From positions 1-64,000 of the forward strand of contig PUQB01000026.1 in NCBI GenBank assembly GCA_003024785.1: a stretch of DNA of 64,000 nt, read 5' to 3'. The notes beneath the pieces were generated by a model. That model saw only the letters and a program-made list of their open reading frames with translations. It did no database searches and was not told the origin of the DNA. The number at the start of each line of letters is the position of its first letter. Position 1 is the stretch's first letter. The position numbers and the translations under genes are program-made. The stretch is from Selaginella tamariscina (Eukaryota > Streptophyta > Lycopodiopsida > Selaginellales > Selaginellaceae). Shown here piece after piece: positions 13,537 to 24,000 of the stretch.

Positions 13537-13620
13537 GTTGGGAAGCAAGAATGGCCCAAAGCTAGGTCGACTAGTACCAAACTGAAGTAAAGGAGAAGTC
13601 AGCCCAAATAGCAAAAGGAT

Positions 13621-14015
13621 AAGGCGCCTCGCCCGACGAAGACCAGTACTCTGGAGAGACTCACCAGTCTGCAAACCAAGTGGATGTGCAGCCTCGGCCT
13701 GTCTTAAGGAGGTTGTATCCGTGGAGAGTGGGACCGGAGGGTGTTAGGGAACTGTTGGTTACACGAAAGGAAGGCATTGGTGATGTACCCCTCCTGGTTC
13801 CATCTTTTGCGGAGGTTGGAGACTTGACAGCATTCCTCAAGTCCATGATGGGTAGTGCAGGAGGCTCAGCCCAGATCTTGGTTGACTACTTTGTCCCGGA
13901 TGCGGAATACATAATCGTTGAGCTGCGGTTTGCAGCGCCTCCGAGACTACCGGATTCACTCCTGTGGGTGAAGGACACCGGTCAGATCCCGGATCCTGGC
14001 TCGACCTCTTCTTAA
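13621..14015 (+). CDS. LINE ORF1 C-terminal part, ending in a TAATG junction
   Basis: Open from 13624 after a TAA. It encodes a compact segment (RPVLRRLYPWRVGPEGVREL, PLLVPSFAEVGDLTAFLKSM, YFVPDAEYIIVELRF) with no domain I recognise. There is no convincing ATG, so it is probably the C-terminal continuation of ORF1 after frame breaks. Its TAA stop (14013-14015) overlaps by one base the ATG of the endonuclease ORF (14015-14017), giving TAATG. That arrangement is known to support stop-restart translation of the second ORF in the SART1 non-LTR element. Confidence 0.5.
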
Positions 14016-14826
14016 TGACTGAGCTAAGGATACTCAGCTGGAATGTGAATGGTGTGTCTAATAATGATGCGGTGGGTATTCGGCGGCGTGCTCGAATTGG
14101 TCAGAATATTGCTGAGATAGGCCTTCGTCAATCAGTGGATGTTGTGATGATCCAAGAACATCACGTGCCAGCGGGAGGAACGGGAGAAGGACGGGTGATT
14201 TTCCCTAAGGGTACCACATTCTGGAATCCAGCCATAGGACGAACAGGTGGCACAATGGTTGGTGTTGCCAGACGATGGGTGGGTCATGTTCAGCGCCATG
14301 AGATATTGGTACGTGGACGAGCTCAATGTGTGATTCTGGACCTATGGGGGACAAGGTTGGGATACTTAACATTTATGCACCAGCAGAGAGATGGTCGAGA
14401 GAGCGCACCCAACTGTGGAAGCAACTACTGGATTGGCTACCTGGGGATGTAGAGGAGTGGCTGATTGCTGGAGACTTCAACATGTTGGAGCTGGAAGACG
14501 ATTCGACAAACCCAATTGTGGCAGGGCAGACATTGAATGCAGCGCAGGGGCAACGTGAGCAACAAGCCTGGAGAGCTCTGAGAGCAGCAATGGGGATTTC
14601 GGATGCCTACGGAATGGAGAGGTTTATCCCGCACATCCCTAGATACACGTGGACAGGGACTCTTCCAGGTGGAGCCAAGATCGGCAAGCGACTTGACCGC
14701 TTCTACCTCTCTGCTTGGTTTATGGAGCGCAGTGGCATTCTTGCGTGCCGTCGGGAATTCAGGATATCAGATCACTCACCAGTTCTCCTCACGGTAAAGT
14801 GCTCAGCGCGACCAGTGCTAATATGA
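14015..14826 (+). CDS. LINE ORF2 N-terminus: APE-type endonuclease
   Basis: ATG at 14015. The classic APE/exonuclease III motifs occur in order: SWNVNG (metal-binding Asn), MIQEHH (catalytic Glu), NIYAPA, IAGDFNM (Asp/Asn), RYTWT, and SDHSPV (catalytic Asp/His). This nuclease nicks target DNA to prime reverse transcription; its first-strand nick defines the 14-bp target duplication seen here. The frame changes once near 14345, inside a run of five Gs that is one base short of keeping the frame, and again near 14790-14830 where it passes into the RT frame. All catalytic residues visible are the expected ones. Confidence 0.85.
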
Positions 14827-14849
14827 GGCCTGCAGCAATTACTAGGAGA

Positions 14850-16310
14850 CTTGTAAGGGATCCGCAAGTGATGAACCGCCTGGAGGAGGAATGGAGAAAG
14901 AGATCAGAGAATGGAGATGCTGACCTGGTGGGATTCTTAAGGTATGCGTCGACGTCTTGTCGGGAAGAGCAACGGGTGCGACACTCAAAGGTCTTTGGAC
15001 GTATCCGAGCGGTCCGTGGTAGCCTTGCTGCTTGCCAACGTTTGCTAGCTAGATATGTTGACCATCCATGGCTAACTGCAAGGGAGGAGAGCCTACAAAA
15101 CCACCTTGAGCAGTTGGAGAGTGAGAAAGCAGGGGACTGTCATCGACTCAGGGATTTGAGATGGTATAAAAGTGAGAGGAAACTGGATGCTGAATTTTAT
15201 CGAGTGATCCGACCGACGTCGAAAGGAACATCAATCTTTGGATTACGAGATTCTGCAGGGATTACACGGACCGATGTAGATGGCATGCTGGATGTGGGAT
15301 CTCAGTACTTTGAACAACTCTTTCTAGCTGAACCATGGACGAGAGACAGGTCGTTTGCATGCACGGCGGTGTGGTCGGCGCTTGTTCCGAGGGTTACAGA
15401 GGAGATGCAATTGATTCTGCAAAAGCCCTTCACGGTCACTGAACTGCGGCAAGCAATGTTGGCACTTAATGGGCGTGATAAGTCGCCGGGGCTGGATGGT
15501 CTCCCAATGGAGTTCTTTGCACAAACATGGCGTTGGCTGGGAGAAGCTGTGCTTCAGGAATGGATTGTGGCAAAAGACAGCAACCCACTACTTCCTTGGG
15601 CAGATGCAATCACGGAAGGTGTAATTGCTCTAATCCCGAAGGAGGGATTGGCAGACTTGGCGGAGGTGCGAAGTTGGAGGCCGATCACAATGCTCAACTC
15701 GGTGTACAAGATATACGCTAAAGCGATGGCGACTCGGCTGCAACCAGTGATGCGAGTGGTGATTAACCATGCACAGAATGGATTCCTGCAAGGAAGACAA
15801 CTGTATGAGAATCTGGCCACGATGTTGTTAGCAGGAGAAACCATTAGGGAGGAACAGGTTCCGTATTGTGCACTACTGCTGGATGGAGAAAAGGCTTATG
15901 ATCGGGTAGATTGGACTTTCCTGGAAGGTACGATGTTGAGGATGGGCTTTCCTCAACCATTCATTAAGTGGACTGCCCGACTTTATAGGAATTCAGGTAG
16001 CCGTCTCTTGATCAACGGCTATCTAGGTCGACATGTGTACCTCCAGCGATCTGTTCGCCAAGGGTGTCCTTTGGCACCCTACCTTTTCCTCATACAGGCG
16101 GAAGCGATGCACGCGTTCCTGACACGTCTTCGTCCGGCCCCTGTCTATGGGATACCCCTACCACAGTGCACAGAGCTCTTGAGGACCTCGGACCTCCAGT
16201 TGCACAGGAACTACTTGGGAGCTACTTTGCAGATGCACGTGCTTCCTGGTGCGCGGAACGTGGGAGAACCTGAACAGACTCAAGCACTTGCTGGATCGTT
16301 TTAACATTGC
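14850..16310 (+). CDS. LINE ORF2: reverse transcriptase
   Basis: One frame from about 14820 to 16150. It starts with a helical linker (RRLVRDPQVMNRLEEEWRKR), then RT motifs: LNGRDKSPGLDGLPMEFFAQ (RT1/2), ALIPKEG and RSWRPITMLNSVYKIYAK (RT2a/3), HAQNGFLQGRQLYENL, LLLDGEKAYDRVDWTFL (motif A, catalytic Asp), GCPLAPYLFLIQAEAM (motif B). The frame shifts once at 16150-16200. Motif C follows as YFAD, but a missing base right after this Asp destroys the usual second Asp of F/YADD and shifts frame again at about 16226, from where the downstream frame (RGTWENLNRLKHLLDRF) continues. As written the enzyme lacks its motif C pair. Confidence 0.85.
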
Positions 16311-17874
16311 AGCTGGAGCAAGGACCAATTGGCATAAGTCGAAAGGGATCTGGTTTAGTGAGCAGCCACGGTTGAATTGGGGGTCTCAGTGGGGCTTTGA
16401 TTGGTTAGAGCAGGAGCAAACAACGAGATACCTGGGTGTGCAGGTGGGTGCCCAATATGACCTGGGACGACAGAGTGCATTTGTGCTGCAACGTCTTCTC
16501 GGCCATCTCACACGGTGGGGCAGCCGTAAACTATCTTTACCAGCCAGAGCTATTGTAGCCAATGCGGTCTTACTAGGATCCTTGTGGTTCTACGCGGGCA
16601 TATGGAGCCTTACGGATAGAACCCTTAAGGAGATACAATTGCTGGTTAGAGCCTATGTCTGGCAGGGCGATTTGTCCAGGAGGAAGTACCAGGCACGTGT
16701 TCGGTGGGATTCTTGTGCGAGATCACGAGCGCAAGGTGGTTTAGGATTGGTTCCCCCGGGCCCGACAGCGAAGGCTTTGCTGGTGAAGATGGTGATTCGC
16801 ACCTATTTCCCGGCAATCAAGCATGGAAGATCATGCTCCGGGCAAGGATGCTACGAATCAAACCAAGACGTCCGTCCAAAGTGCAGGGAGCGCAGTGGGC
16901 AGAGGACCCGAGGTGGTTGTTCAGCCGCCCACCGTTCAGGGACACGTCTACAAGGGGGTCGTTTAGTGGCACTTTGTTGAGACACTGGGAGAACTTCGGG
17001 CCACGCTGCAGCCAGTAATGCCATCCAAGTTGGAGGAGGTCACTTCTATGCCCTTATTCCTGCATGACTTGGTTCATCCAGAGGGTATCGGGATCCCAGT
17101 GGGTAATGAGCGCATGCCCCAGGGCGTAAAAGCTGCCTATCGTCGATGGCATGCGGCAGGTTTACGAACGGTTGGCCAACTGAGGACTCTAGACATGAGA
17201 CAAGGAGCAGCGATTGAATGGGTCCGACAATGGGAGCCAAACAGATCCCAGCGGAGATTAACAGCTAGTGAGATCACAGCCATTAAAATCTTAGCATCTG
17301 CTCGAGTGCAAGTGCTCAAGCCTTTTGGTGGTGTCTGGCCACAACCAATACGCAGGACTGGCGACTGGGTAGTTCTAGCAGGTATGATATGGTATGTAGC
17401 GGATCTAGAGGCAGGCGAGGGAGCATGTTTCCAGCCAGGTAGGGAAGGTCTACTTATGCCTCACATAGTTAGCTTCATCCTCTACCAGAGCTGGTGGATG
17501 CACAACTGGTCAGGGTGGTCAACATGAGCCCGAAGCGGCCGGTGGTGGATCCGCAGGTACGTCATGGAAAGTGGTACCAACTGTATTGGTTTCGTGGCCA
17601 GACGGTGGATGTGCTTGACTTGGACCCGAAGATGTGGAGATGGAAGCATGCACAAGGGCGGGAACTCTTTGGATATGAACCACGAATGGGCCGTTCCCTG
17701 TTTGTTGGCAAGTTGACACCTTCAAAGCTGCAGGAGCACCTGATTAAAGTAGGCCTTCCTAGATCCCTGGCACAGTGTTTCGGCCCAGAGATTTGGAAGG
17801 GGGTGGTCCAGTGCAATAAAGACGTTCATGTGGCTCCTTCTTCAAAACAGCTTAGCAGTGTGTGTGAATATTAG
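16311..17874 (+). CDS. LINE ORF2: thumb and connecting region
   Basis: Continuation of ORF2 in three frames (16249-16980, 17018-17527, 17494-17874). It contains the conserved post-RT motif TRYLGVQVG and a GHLTRWGSRKLSLPARAIVA helix typical of plant L1 RT, then a less conserved region with Trp-rich segments and LTPSKLQEHLIKVGLP near the end. Frame changes near 16800, 17000 and 17500 are one-base events. No RNase H motif set was seen between RT and the zinc finger. Confidence 0.7.
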
Positions 17875-18493
17875 AGGTCTGCCAAACACAAGTTGTGGTG
17901 CGTGTGGGTTACCAGAAACAGAACGACACTGCTTATGGGACTGTAGGAGGGCCCGAGTCGTGTGGTTTCGAACGATGTCGCTGGTCCAACGTTTGGGATG
18001 GGGTGAGGATTCTATAATAGGATGGGAAGTAGCTTGTTTGGGTGAGCATGCAGGCCATGCAAAGGCCTCTAGGGGAGTTTGGCGTGTCCCTGGATCAGTG
18101 GAGCAGAGACAAGTCTTTGACCCGGGGGGCCTAATGGTTGAACCAATGGAACAACCCAGCCTCTTTGCTCAACAATGGTATTTTCTTCGGGGCGTCACAC
18201 TCTGGACAATCTGGAGAGCAAGGAATGCTGGTGTCTTCCAAGGGCGAAGTTGGTCTCTGCAAAGAGCCCTAGCATTCCTATGGGTTCAATTAGTATCTTT
18301 GGTGGCCACGGCCTATGAGCAAGCCAGAGACACGTGTGACATAGCTGAGTATGGTGTATATGAGGAGCGGTGGCTCCCTGTGCTAGGACGATTGGTACGG
18401 TGTCCGGGCCAATTGAGAGCTAAAGTCTTTTGGAGATGGCAGCCCCCTCGATGGTTTTTGTTAGGAGAGGCGAACATGGATGCTGCTTGGTAG
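17828..18493 (+). CDS. LINE ORF2 C-terminus: zf-RVT zinc finger
   Basis: The block TSCGACGLPETERHCLWDC gives C-x2-C-x6-HC-x3-C, the zinc-binding motif (zf-RVT) near the C-terminus of plant L1 ORF2. It is followed by WTIWRARNAGVFQGRSWSL, also typical of this region. The ORF ends in TAG at 18491-18493. No RNase H follows, in contrast to L1 elements that carry one here. Confidence 0.78.
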   Translation: MWLLLQNSLAVCVNIRGLPNTSCGACGLPETERHCLWDCRRARVVWFRTMSLVQRLGWGEDSIIGWEVACLGEHAGHAKASRGVWRVPGSVEQRQVFDPGGLMVEPMEQPSLFAQQWYFLRGVTLWTIWRARNAGVFQGRSWSLQRALAFLWVQLVSLVATAYEQARDTCDIAEYGVYEERWLPVLGRLVRCPGQLRAKVFWRWQPPRWFLLGEANMDAAW

Positions 18494-18672
18494 TTTGAAC
18501 TGATTTGGTGTTGACGTGGCAAGCTGATTTGGCAGAATGATGTGGTAAAGCTGACATGGTAGTGTTGACGTGGTTACTTAGTTGGGTAGGGAGGAATAAG
18601 TTAGTATATACTTGTACGGGAATAATCGCTTGTACACTTACTACACTTATGAATAAGAAGTGACGATTCCCA
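18494..18672 (+). other. LINE 3' untranslated tail
   Basis: About 180 bp. It contains repeated TGACGTGG/TGACATGG-type words (about 18508-18580) and ends GAATAAGAAGTGACGATTCC just before the 3' TSD. There is no poly(A) and no short tandem tail at the junction. Confidence 0.65.
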
Positions 18673-18686
18673 TATAAAATGTGATT
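18673..18686. repeat. LINE target-site duplication, 3' copy
   Basis: Exact copy of 10564-10577 (TATAAAATGTGATT). AT-rich flanking DNA resumes immediately after. Confidence 0.85.
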
Positions 18687-19897
18687 TTTATATGTTTCTT
18701 GTTGTAACTTAAGAATACAGTCCTGAAATACCCACAATCACAGCCATTTATTTTAAAGATTTGGTGTTTATACTTTATAGTCTATAGTATACTTAAATCT
18801 TATAATTGCATTTTTATTACTAAATTCAGGTTTAAATATTGAATTAGAATTAAATTTTGATCATTTGGTGTTTAAATTTACAAAGGAGGAGAATAAAACT
18901 CTACCTGGAACTGGAAGTACAAATATAATTTAAATAATAAACTCTTCATTTATAAATAAATAAATAAAGGAATAACCTTGAGATTTAGCAAATACCTTAG
19001 CGTGTATTATTATATTATATATATTAACCTTTTAAAATAATTATAGTATCACATGTATTAAAAAAATATATATCTCTTTAAAGGCTAATGATTTTAAAAC
19101 ATTATAATTTAAGAAATAACATTAAACAAATTGCATCTTTTTAACATTATAAACTAATTTACAGATTTTAATTTATTTATATATTAAATTTACTTAGGAT
19201 TATATTCAAATTCTCATAAATACGTTAATGATAATAATTAAGAATTTAATTGTACAGCAATGGTTAAACTTAGGGAAAATTATGTTTATACCCTTTAAAT
19301 TTATTATATTTGCGTATATATATATTGAAGTTTTATATTTACATATATACCCTTTTAAAAGTTTTAAATTTACATATATATCCTTGGAAAATTTCAATCA
19401 TAAACATATATATCAAAATATACCCTTTTAAAATAATAATATTAATTACAAATATATTCTTAATTCATAATATAATAATTAAAGTTTATTAAGTGTTAAT
19501 GTTAAAAATGTCATATAAAAAATGAAATATTTTTAAAAATAATATATTTATTGTGATATATATGTTTAATAGGTTCTATTCTAGACCTAATAAAATATAA
19601 ATTAATTATAATTTCTTATTACTTTTAAAAAAAATATTTTTTAGTTTTTAATTTTGAAATTTATGAAGTTTTAATTGAAATTCCATGGGTATATATGTAA
19701 ATCTAAAATTTAATTAAAATTAATTAATTTATAATATTTTAAATTAAAATCATAAACATATATAAATATTTTTAATTAATATTATTATTCTAAAAGTCAA
19801 AATATTTTGATTGAAGTATATATGTAAATTTAAAACTTTTAAAGGATATATACCTACATATAAAACTTATATATATAATATGATAAATATATGTGTT

Positions 19898-19938
<41 letters not shown>

Positions 19939-19968
19939 CTCTTGAGAGAGTTTAAATAAAGTATGTAT
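18687..19968. other. AT-rich intergenic with a copy of the 5.3-kb repeat interior
   Basis: No gene seen. 19060-19270 aligns with 5263-5490 (shared words AATGATTTTAAAACATT and GAAATAACATTAAA, and the AATTCTCATAAATA segment), a dispersed repeat. From 19310 to 19860 short words such as ACATATATACCCTTTTAAA recur in both orientations. A (TA)n(GA)n run lies at 19895-19940. Confidence 0.6.
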
Positions 19969-20672
19969 AAAGTCCACTTTCCACTAGCGGGTGATTAATT
20001 ACTTCGACCAATCAAAATAAAAAAAATTATTTATTTTAATTATTTATAATTTATAATCTACATGACACTTATGTGGCACCTAATTATAAATAATCTACAT
20101 GACACTTATGTGACACCTAATTATAAATAATCTACATGACACTTATGTGACACCTATGTGGCGCCTACATGGCTTTTCCGATGGTAGCCTATTAACCGGG
20201 CAATTTTGCCCAATTATATGACTACCGAGCATAATTGAATGACACATGTATTAAAATTAATGAAATTAAGTTTTACTTTTTTTAACTTTAAAAAAATTAA
20301 TAAAAAAATAAATAAATTAGAATTTTAAAATAAAAAGCAAACATGAGATTTAACAAAATATCACTCATTTATATGTAAGAATATTATATATATATATATA
20401 CACATTAGTTGATATACTTATTTTGCAGAAAGAACATAAATTATTGTAGATCTCTCTTTCTCTCAACACACTCACATGTTATGTAATATATATATATATA
20501 TGTATGTGTGTATACATTGTTATACACATACATATAGAAACACATTAGTAATTTATTTTTTAATTCAATTAACCACTCTAATGAAAAAGCACAGTGATAA
20601 TAATAATTAATGACATGATATTATTTTAATTTACCATCGGCCAAGTAACCACCCCAAGTAGAAAGTGGGCCT
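19969..20672. repeat. MITE-like element C with internal 37-bp tandem array
   Basis: The left end (CCACTTTCCACTAGCGGGTG near 19974) and the reverse complement of the right end (CCCACTTTCTACTTGGGGTG near 20669) form imperfect terminal inverted repeats. No ORF. A second, shorter copy of the left half occurs at 39605-39842. Internally, a 37-bp unit beginning CTACATGACACTTATGTG repeats at 20058-20094, 20095-20131 and partly from 20132. Element class uncertain. Confidence 0.5.
20058..20155. repeat. 37-bp tandem repeat, 2.6 copies
   Basis: Units 1 and 2 differ at one base (GGCACC versus GACACC); the third is truncated and grades into TGTGGCGCCTACATGGC. Absent as an array from the related copy at 39.7 kb, which has a single unit, so it expanded locally. 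Confidence 0.85.
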
Positions 20673-21040
20673 AAATATCAAAATTAATATCTTTTATTTC
20701 ATAAAGTTCATATAATCTTCTATATGTATATTAACTGTAACGAATAATTTTCTTATAGAAAATTACTGAAATTTACAGTAATTATTTTATATTATTTTAA
20801 TTATAATATAAAAGTACTTACGCATTTCATCCAAAATCAATTGGAGATGTAAATGTTTTCATGCATTCATTTTTCTCACCAAAACGAAATTACAAAACTG
20901 CTCTCTCAATAATTAATAGTCATAACCTGAAATAAAACAATGTTAATTAAAATCCATAACTAAATTCAATAATATTGTGTGCGTGTGTGTGTGTGTGTGT
21001 GATAGACTGTATGAGTATATAAGTATATATATTACATATG
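20673..21040. other. 3' flank of CPN60 gene
   Basis: AT-rich, no gene. A (GT)n run lies at 20978-21001. On the minus strand this is the 3' UTR/downstream region of the chaperonin gene. Confidence 0.5.
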
Positions 21041-24000
21041 TTATAATGTCAAACCTGAATTGTCCATTGGATTCCGTGCAGGAACTGCAGCCTCTTGTTC
21101 CTTAACAGATACCACTACAGCATCTGATGTGAGGAATGTCCTTGCTACAGACCCTGCGTGCTCCAAACAGCATCTCACCACCTAAATAATAGTTTATAGA
21201 TAAATAATTATAACAAAAAAAATATAGTACTTAGAGATAAAGATATATTGCAACTTCTTAAACAGTTTAACATCTGTTTAGCAAACTGGTATGCATATGA
21301 CGGCTGGTAACGGTTATATACAAGAGTGTGTGTGTGTTGTACCTTGGTTGGATCAATGATTCCGTTAGCCATGAGATTCTCAAATGCACCAGTAGCCGCA
21401 TTGTATCCGTAGTTAAACTCATCATTAGCGAGAACCTACAGATATGCATAAATTGTAGCTATTTTATATTAATAATGCATATTATATATAACTGATGTCA
21501 ATTTATAAAGGAGACGTGTATAAATACCTTCTCAACAATCACACTTCCATTTACACCAGCGTTCTTTGCAATGAGTTTCACTGGGTAGGATAGAGCTTTC
21601 TTTACTATCTCAGCACCAATCTGATAGAGAATAAGTCATCAATATATATGTGTGTGTGTGTGTGTGTGATCAATATATATGTGTGTGTGTACAGAAATAC
21701 GCACAATGTAATATGTCCCCATCCATATTATACATACATATATATTTATAAGCAAACCTTTTGCTCATCGTTCTCAAGTGTGTCTTTGATCGCATCCACC
21801 TTAGTGGATAGCCTGAGAAGAGCTATTCCACCACCAACGACAATGCCTTCTTCTACTGCAGCCTGAAATCAGCAAATTAATTATATATGTGTATGTTTCT
21901 TCTTTATGTATGTATTATATATCTTAATGATTTTACCTTGGTCGCATTCAGTGCATCCTCAACTCTAAGCTTCTTTTCCTTCAATTCCGTTTCAGTTTGG
22001 GCACCAACCTTCAATGAAAACACTCAATTAATCAGAAATTAATCAATAAACTTAAGAAATGATTACATATATACCTTTTTTAAGGTTAAATATTTATCCA
22101 CCTAATAAACTTCCTTCTGTTTTCTAAATAACGCAATTTTGTACCTGAATTACAGCAACTCCTCCAGAGAGCTTAGCTACTCTTTCATTTAGCTTCTCCT
22201 TCTCGTAATCCTGCTCCGATGCCTAGAAGAAGATTGTATATAATTTATACAGTTAAAATGATTAGCAAACAATTAATAATATGAGAGAAATCCTCGTGTA
22301 TATAATAAGATGGACATCCGTATCAATATTATAGATAGTGTATAATACCTCCAGTAAGCTTTTAATCTGTGTAATGCGCTTGTTAACTGCATCTTGTGTG
22401 CTTCCATCCCCCACAATGGTAGTGTAATCCTTTGTAATCACAATCTTTGATGCTGTACCTAGAACCTCTACACCTACTTTATCTAGTTGCAAACCAATTT
22501 CCTCTTTAACCACAGTACCTGTTGCAAACACCAAGCCTTAGTACATATTACGTACGCTACATTATATATTACATACAGATGTATATACTATATCTTTATT
22601 TGCATGATACGTTCAATGTATTTGAACTCACATCCTATAGTCTGTGTGCATATACTAAAATATATCATTATGTTAGTTTCTAGGACAAGCTAACAAGTAT
22701 CAGTGTACATCCCAGACCTATCGCAAACCTATTAATGTACTAGCATACAAATTTATATTAGCACGTGTATATATACATGCACATATATTATGATACATCA
22801 TAATAGTATACCTCCAGTAAGTGTAGCAATATCTTCCAAGTATTGGCTTCTCCGTTCTCCAAAACCAGGTGCTTTAATGGCAGCAACCTTTAAATTACCA
22901 CGAATTCTGTTCACCACTAATGTAGCAAGTGCCTCCTGTTCAATGTCTTCAGCTATAATCAGAAGAGGATGCCCACCACGGATAGTCTCCTCTAATATAG
23001 ATACTATATCCCTAGCATTTGCAATCTTCTTGTCAACCAAGAGCAGCTGTCAACCAATAAAACTATCAGTAAAGAACAACAACAACACACACACACACAC
23101 ACATGAAAATAAAACAAAAGCCAATGGCTGCGTCAGACCCTGTGTGTGTGTGTGTCTCTCTTATATATATATATATATGCATGACAATTTCATATATAAA
23201 CTATAAAAGAACCTCACCACTTAGTATACGAGGAGAAAATACGAGTCATATTCCAGTAGTGTATATAACTATGTCTTACCAAGTAGATACAGATATATAC
23301 AACGGCCATAAACTAACCTTGCAGTTTTGATATTCAACGGCCATCTTTTCTGGATCTGTGACAAAGTATGGAGATATGTAACCACGATCGAATTGCATAC
23401 CCTCGACAATGTGCAAAGTACTCTCCGCGCTTCTTCCTTCTTCCAGTGTTACAACTCCCTTTCTGCCCACTTTGCTCATTGCTTCAGCTATCATATTCCC
23501 AACTTCGTAATTGTTTCCCGCACTCACTGCAGCCACGTCCGCGAGTTCATTGTCTTCAACCTATATAAATACTCTAAATATACAGTGTAGTTTGTATTTT
23601 AACAATGAGGTGAACAGAAGACATAAGAAGGTATTAAACTTAAGTCATGTATGTAACTTGTACACAATATCTTCATATTCTTGAGCAACAGAACACATGC
23701 CATTCATACCTTAGATGACGACATTGAAATTCACAGGTTCTGGGTATTGAATTATTCAATTGTATATATATTATCTATATTTGATTGCATGTTCCAGTTG
23801 CAGTTGTGAACAATATGCGCCCCAGATTACATATGCGTACATAGTGTTGATGCTACATACCTCTTTCGAGACAGACTTTAGTTCCTTAACAAGTCCGGCA
23901 ATGACTTTGTCAATCCCTCTGGCGAGCTGAATGGGATTCGCACCAGCTGCAACTATCTGTGCAATAATCGTAAGTACGTTTCGATACGCAGGGATGTGTG

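Larger units (their letters stand above)
10578..18672 (+). mobile_element. LINE non-LTR retrotransposon with 5' RNase H
   Basis: An 8.1-kb GC-richer island in AT-rich DNA, bounded by a 14-bp target-site duplication. Domain order on the plus strand: 5' leader (10578-11060), acidic region plus RNase HI (11219-12115), ORF1 with an RRM-like domain and a CCHC knuckle (12296-13536), a short ORF ending at 14015, ORF2 with APE endonuclease (14015-14826), reverse transcriptase (14850-16310), linker/thumb (16311-17874) and C-terminal zinc finger (17828-18493), then a 3' leader of about 180 bp. The EN, RT and zinc-finger content is plant L1-like. Unusual points are RNase H at the 5' end instead of after RT, no poly(A) tail before the 3' TSD, and a TAATG junction before ORF2. 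Many single-base frame breaks make this copy inactive as written, or mis-sequenced. Both TSDs are clean, so the whole unit integrated as one piece. Confidence 0.88.

Noticed and set aside
20058..20155. Possible CRISPR-like array
   Set aside because: Head-to-tail tandem repeat without unique spacers, in a plant nuclear genome.
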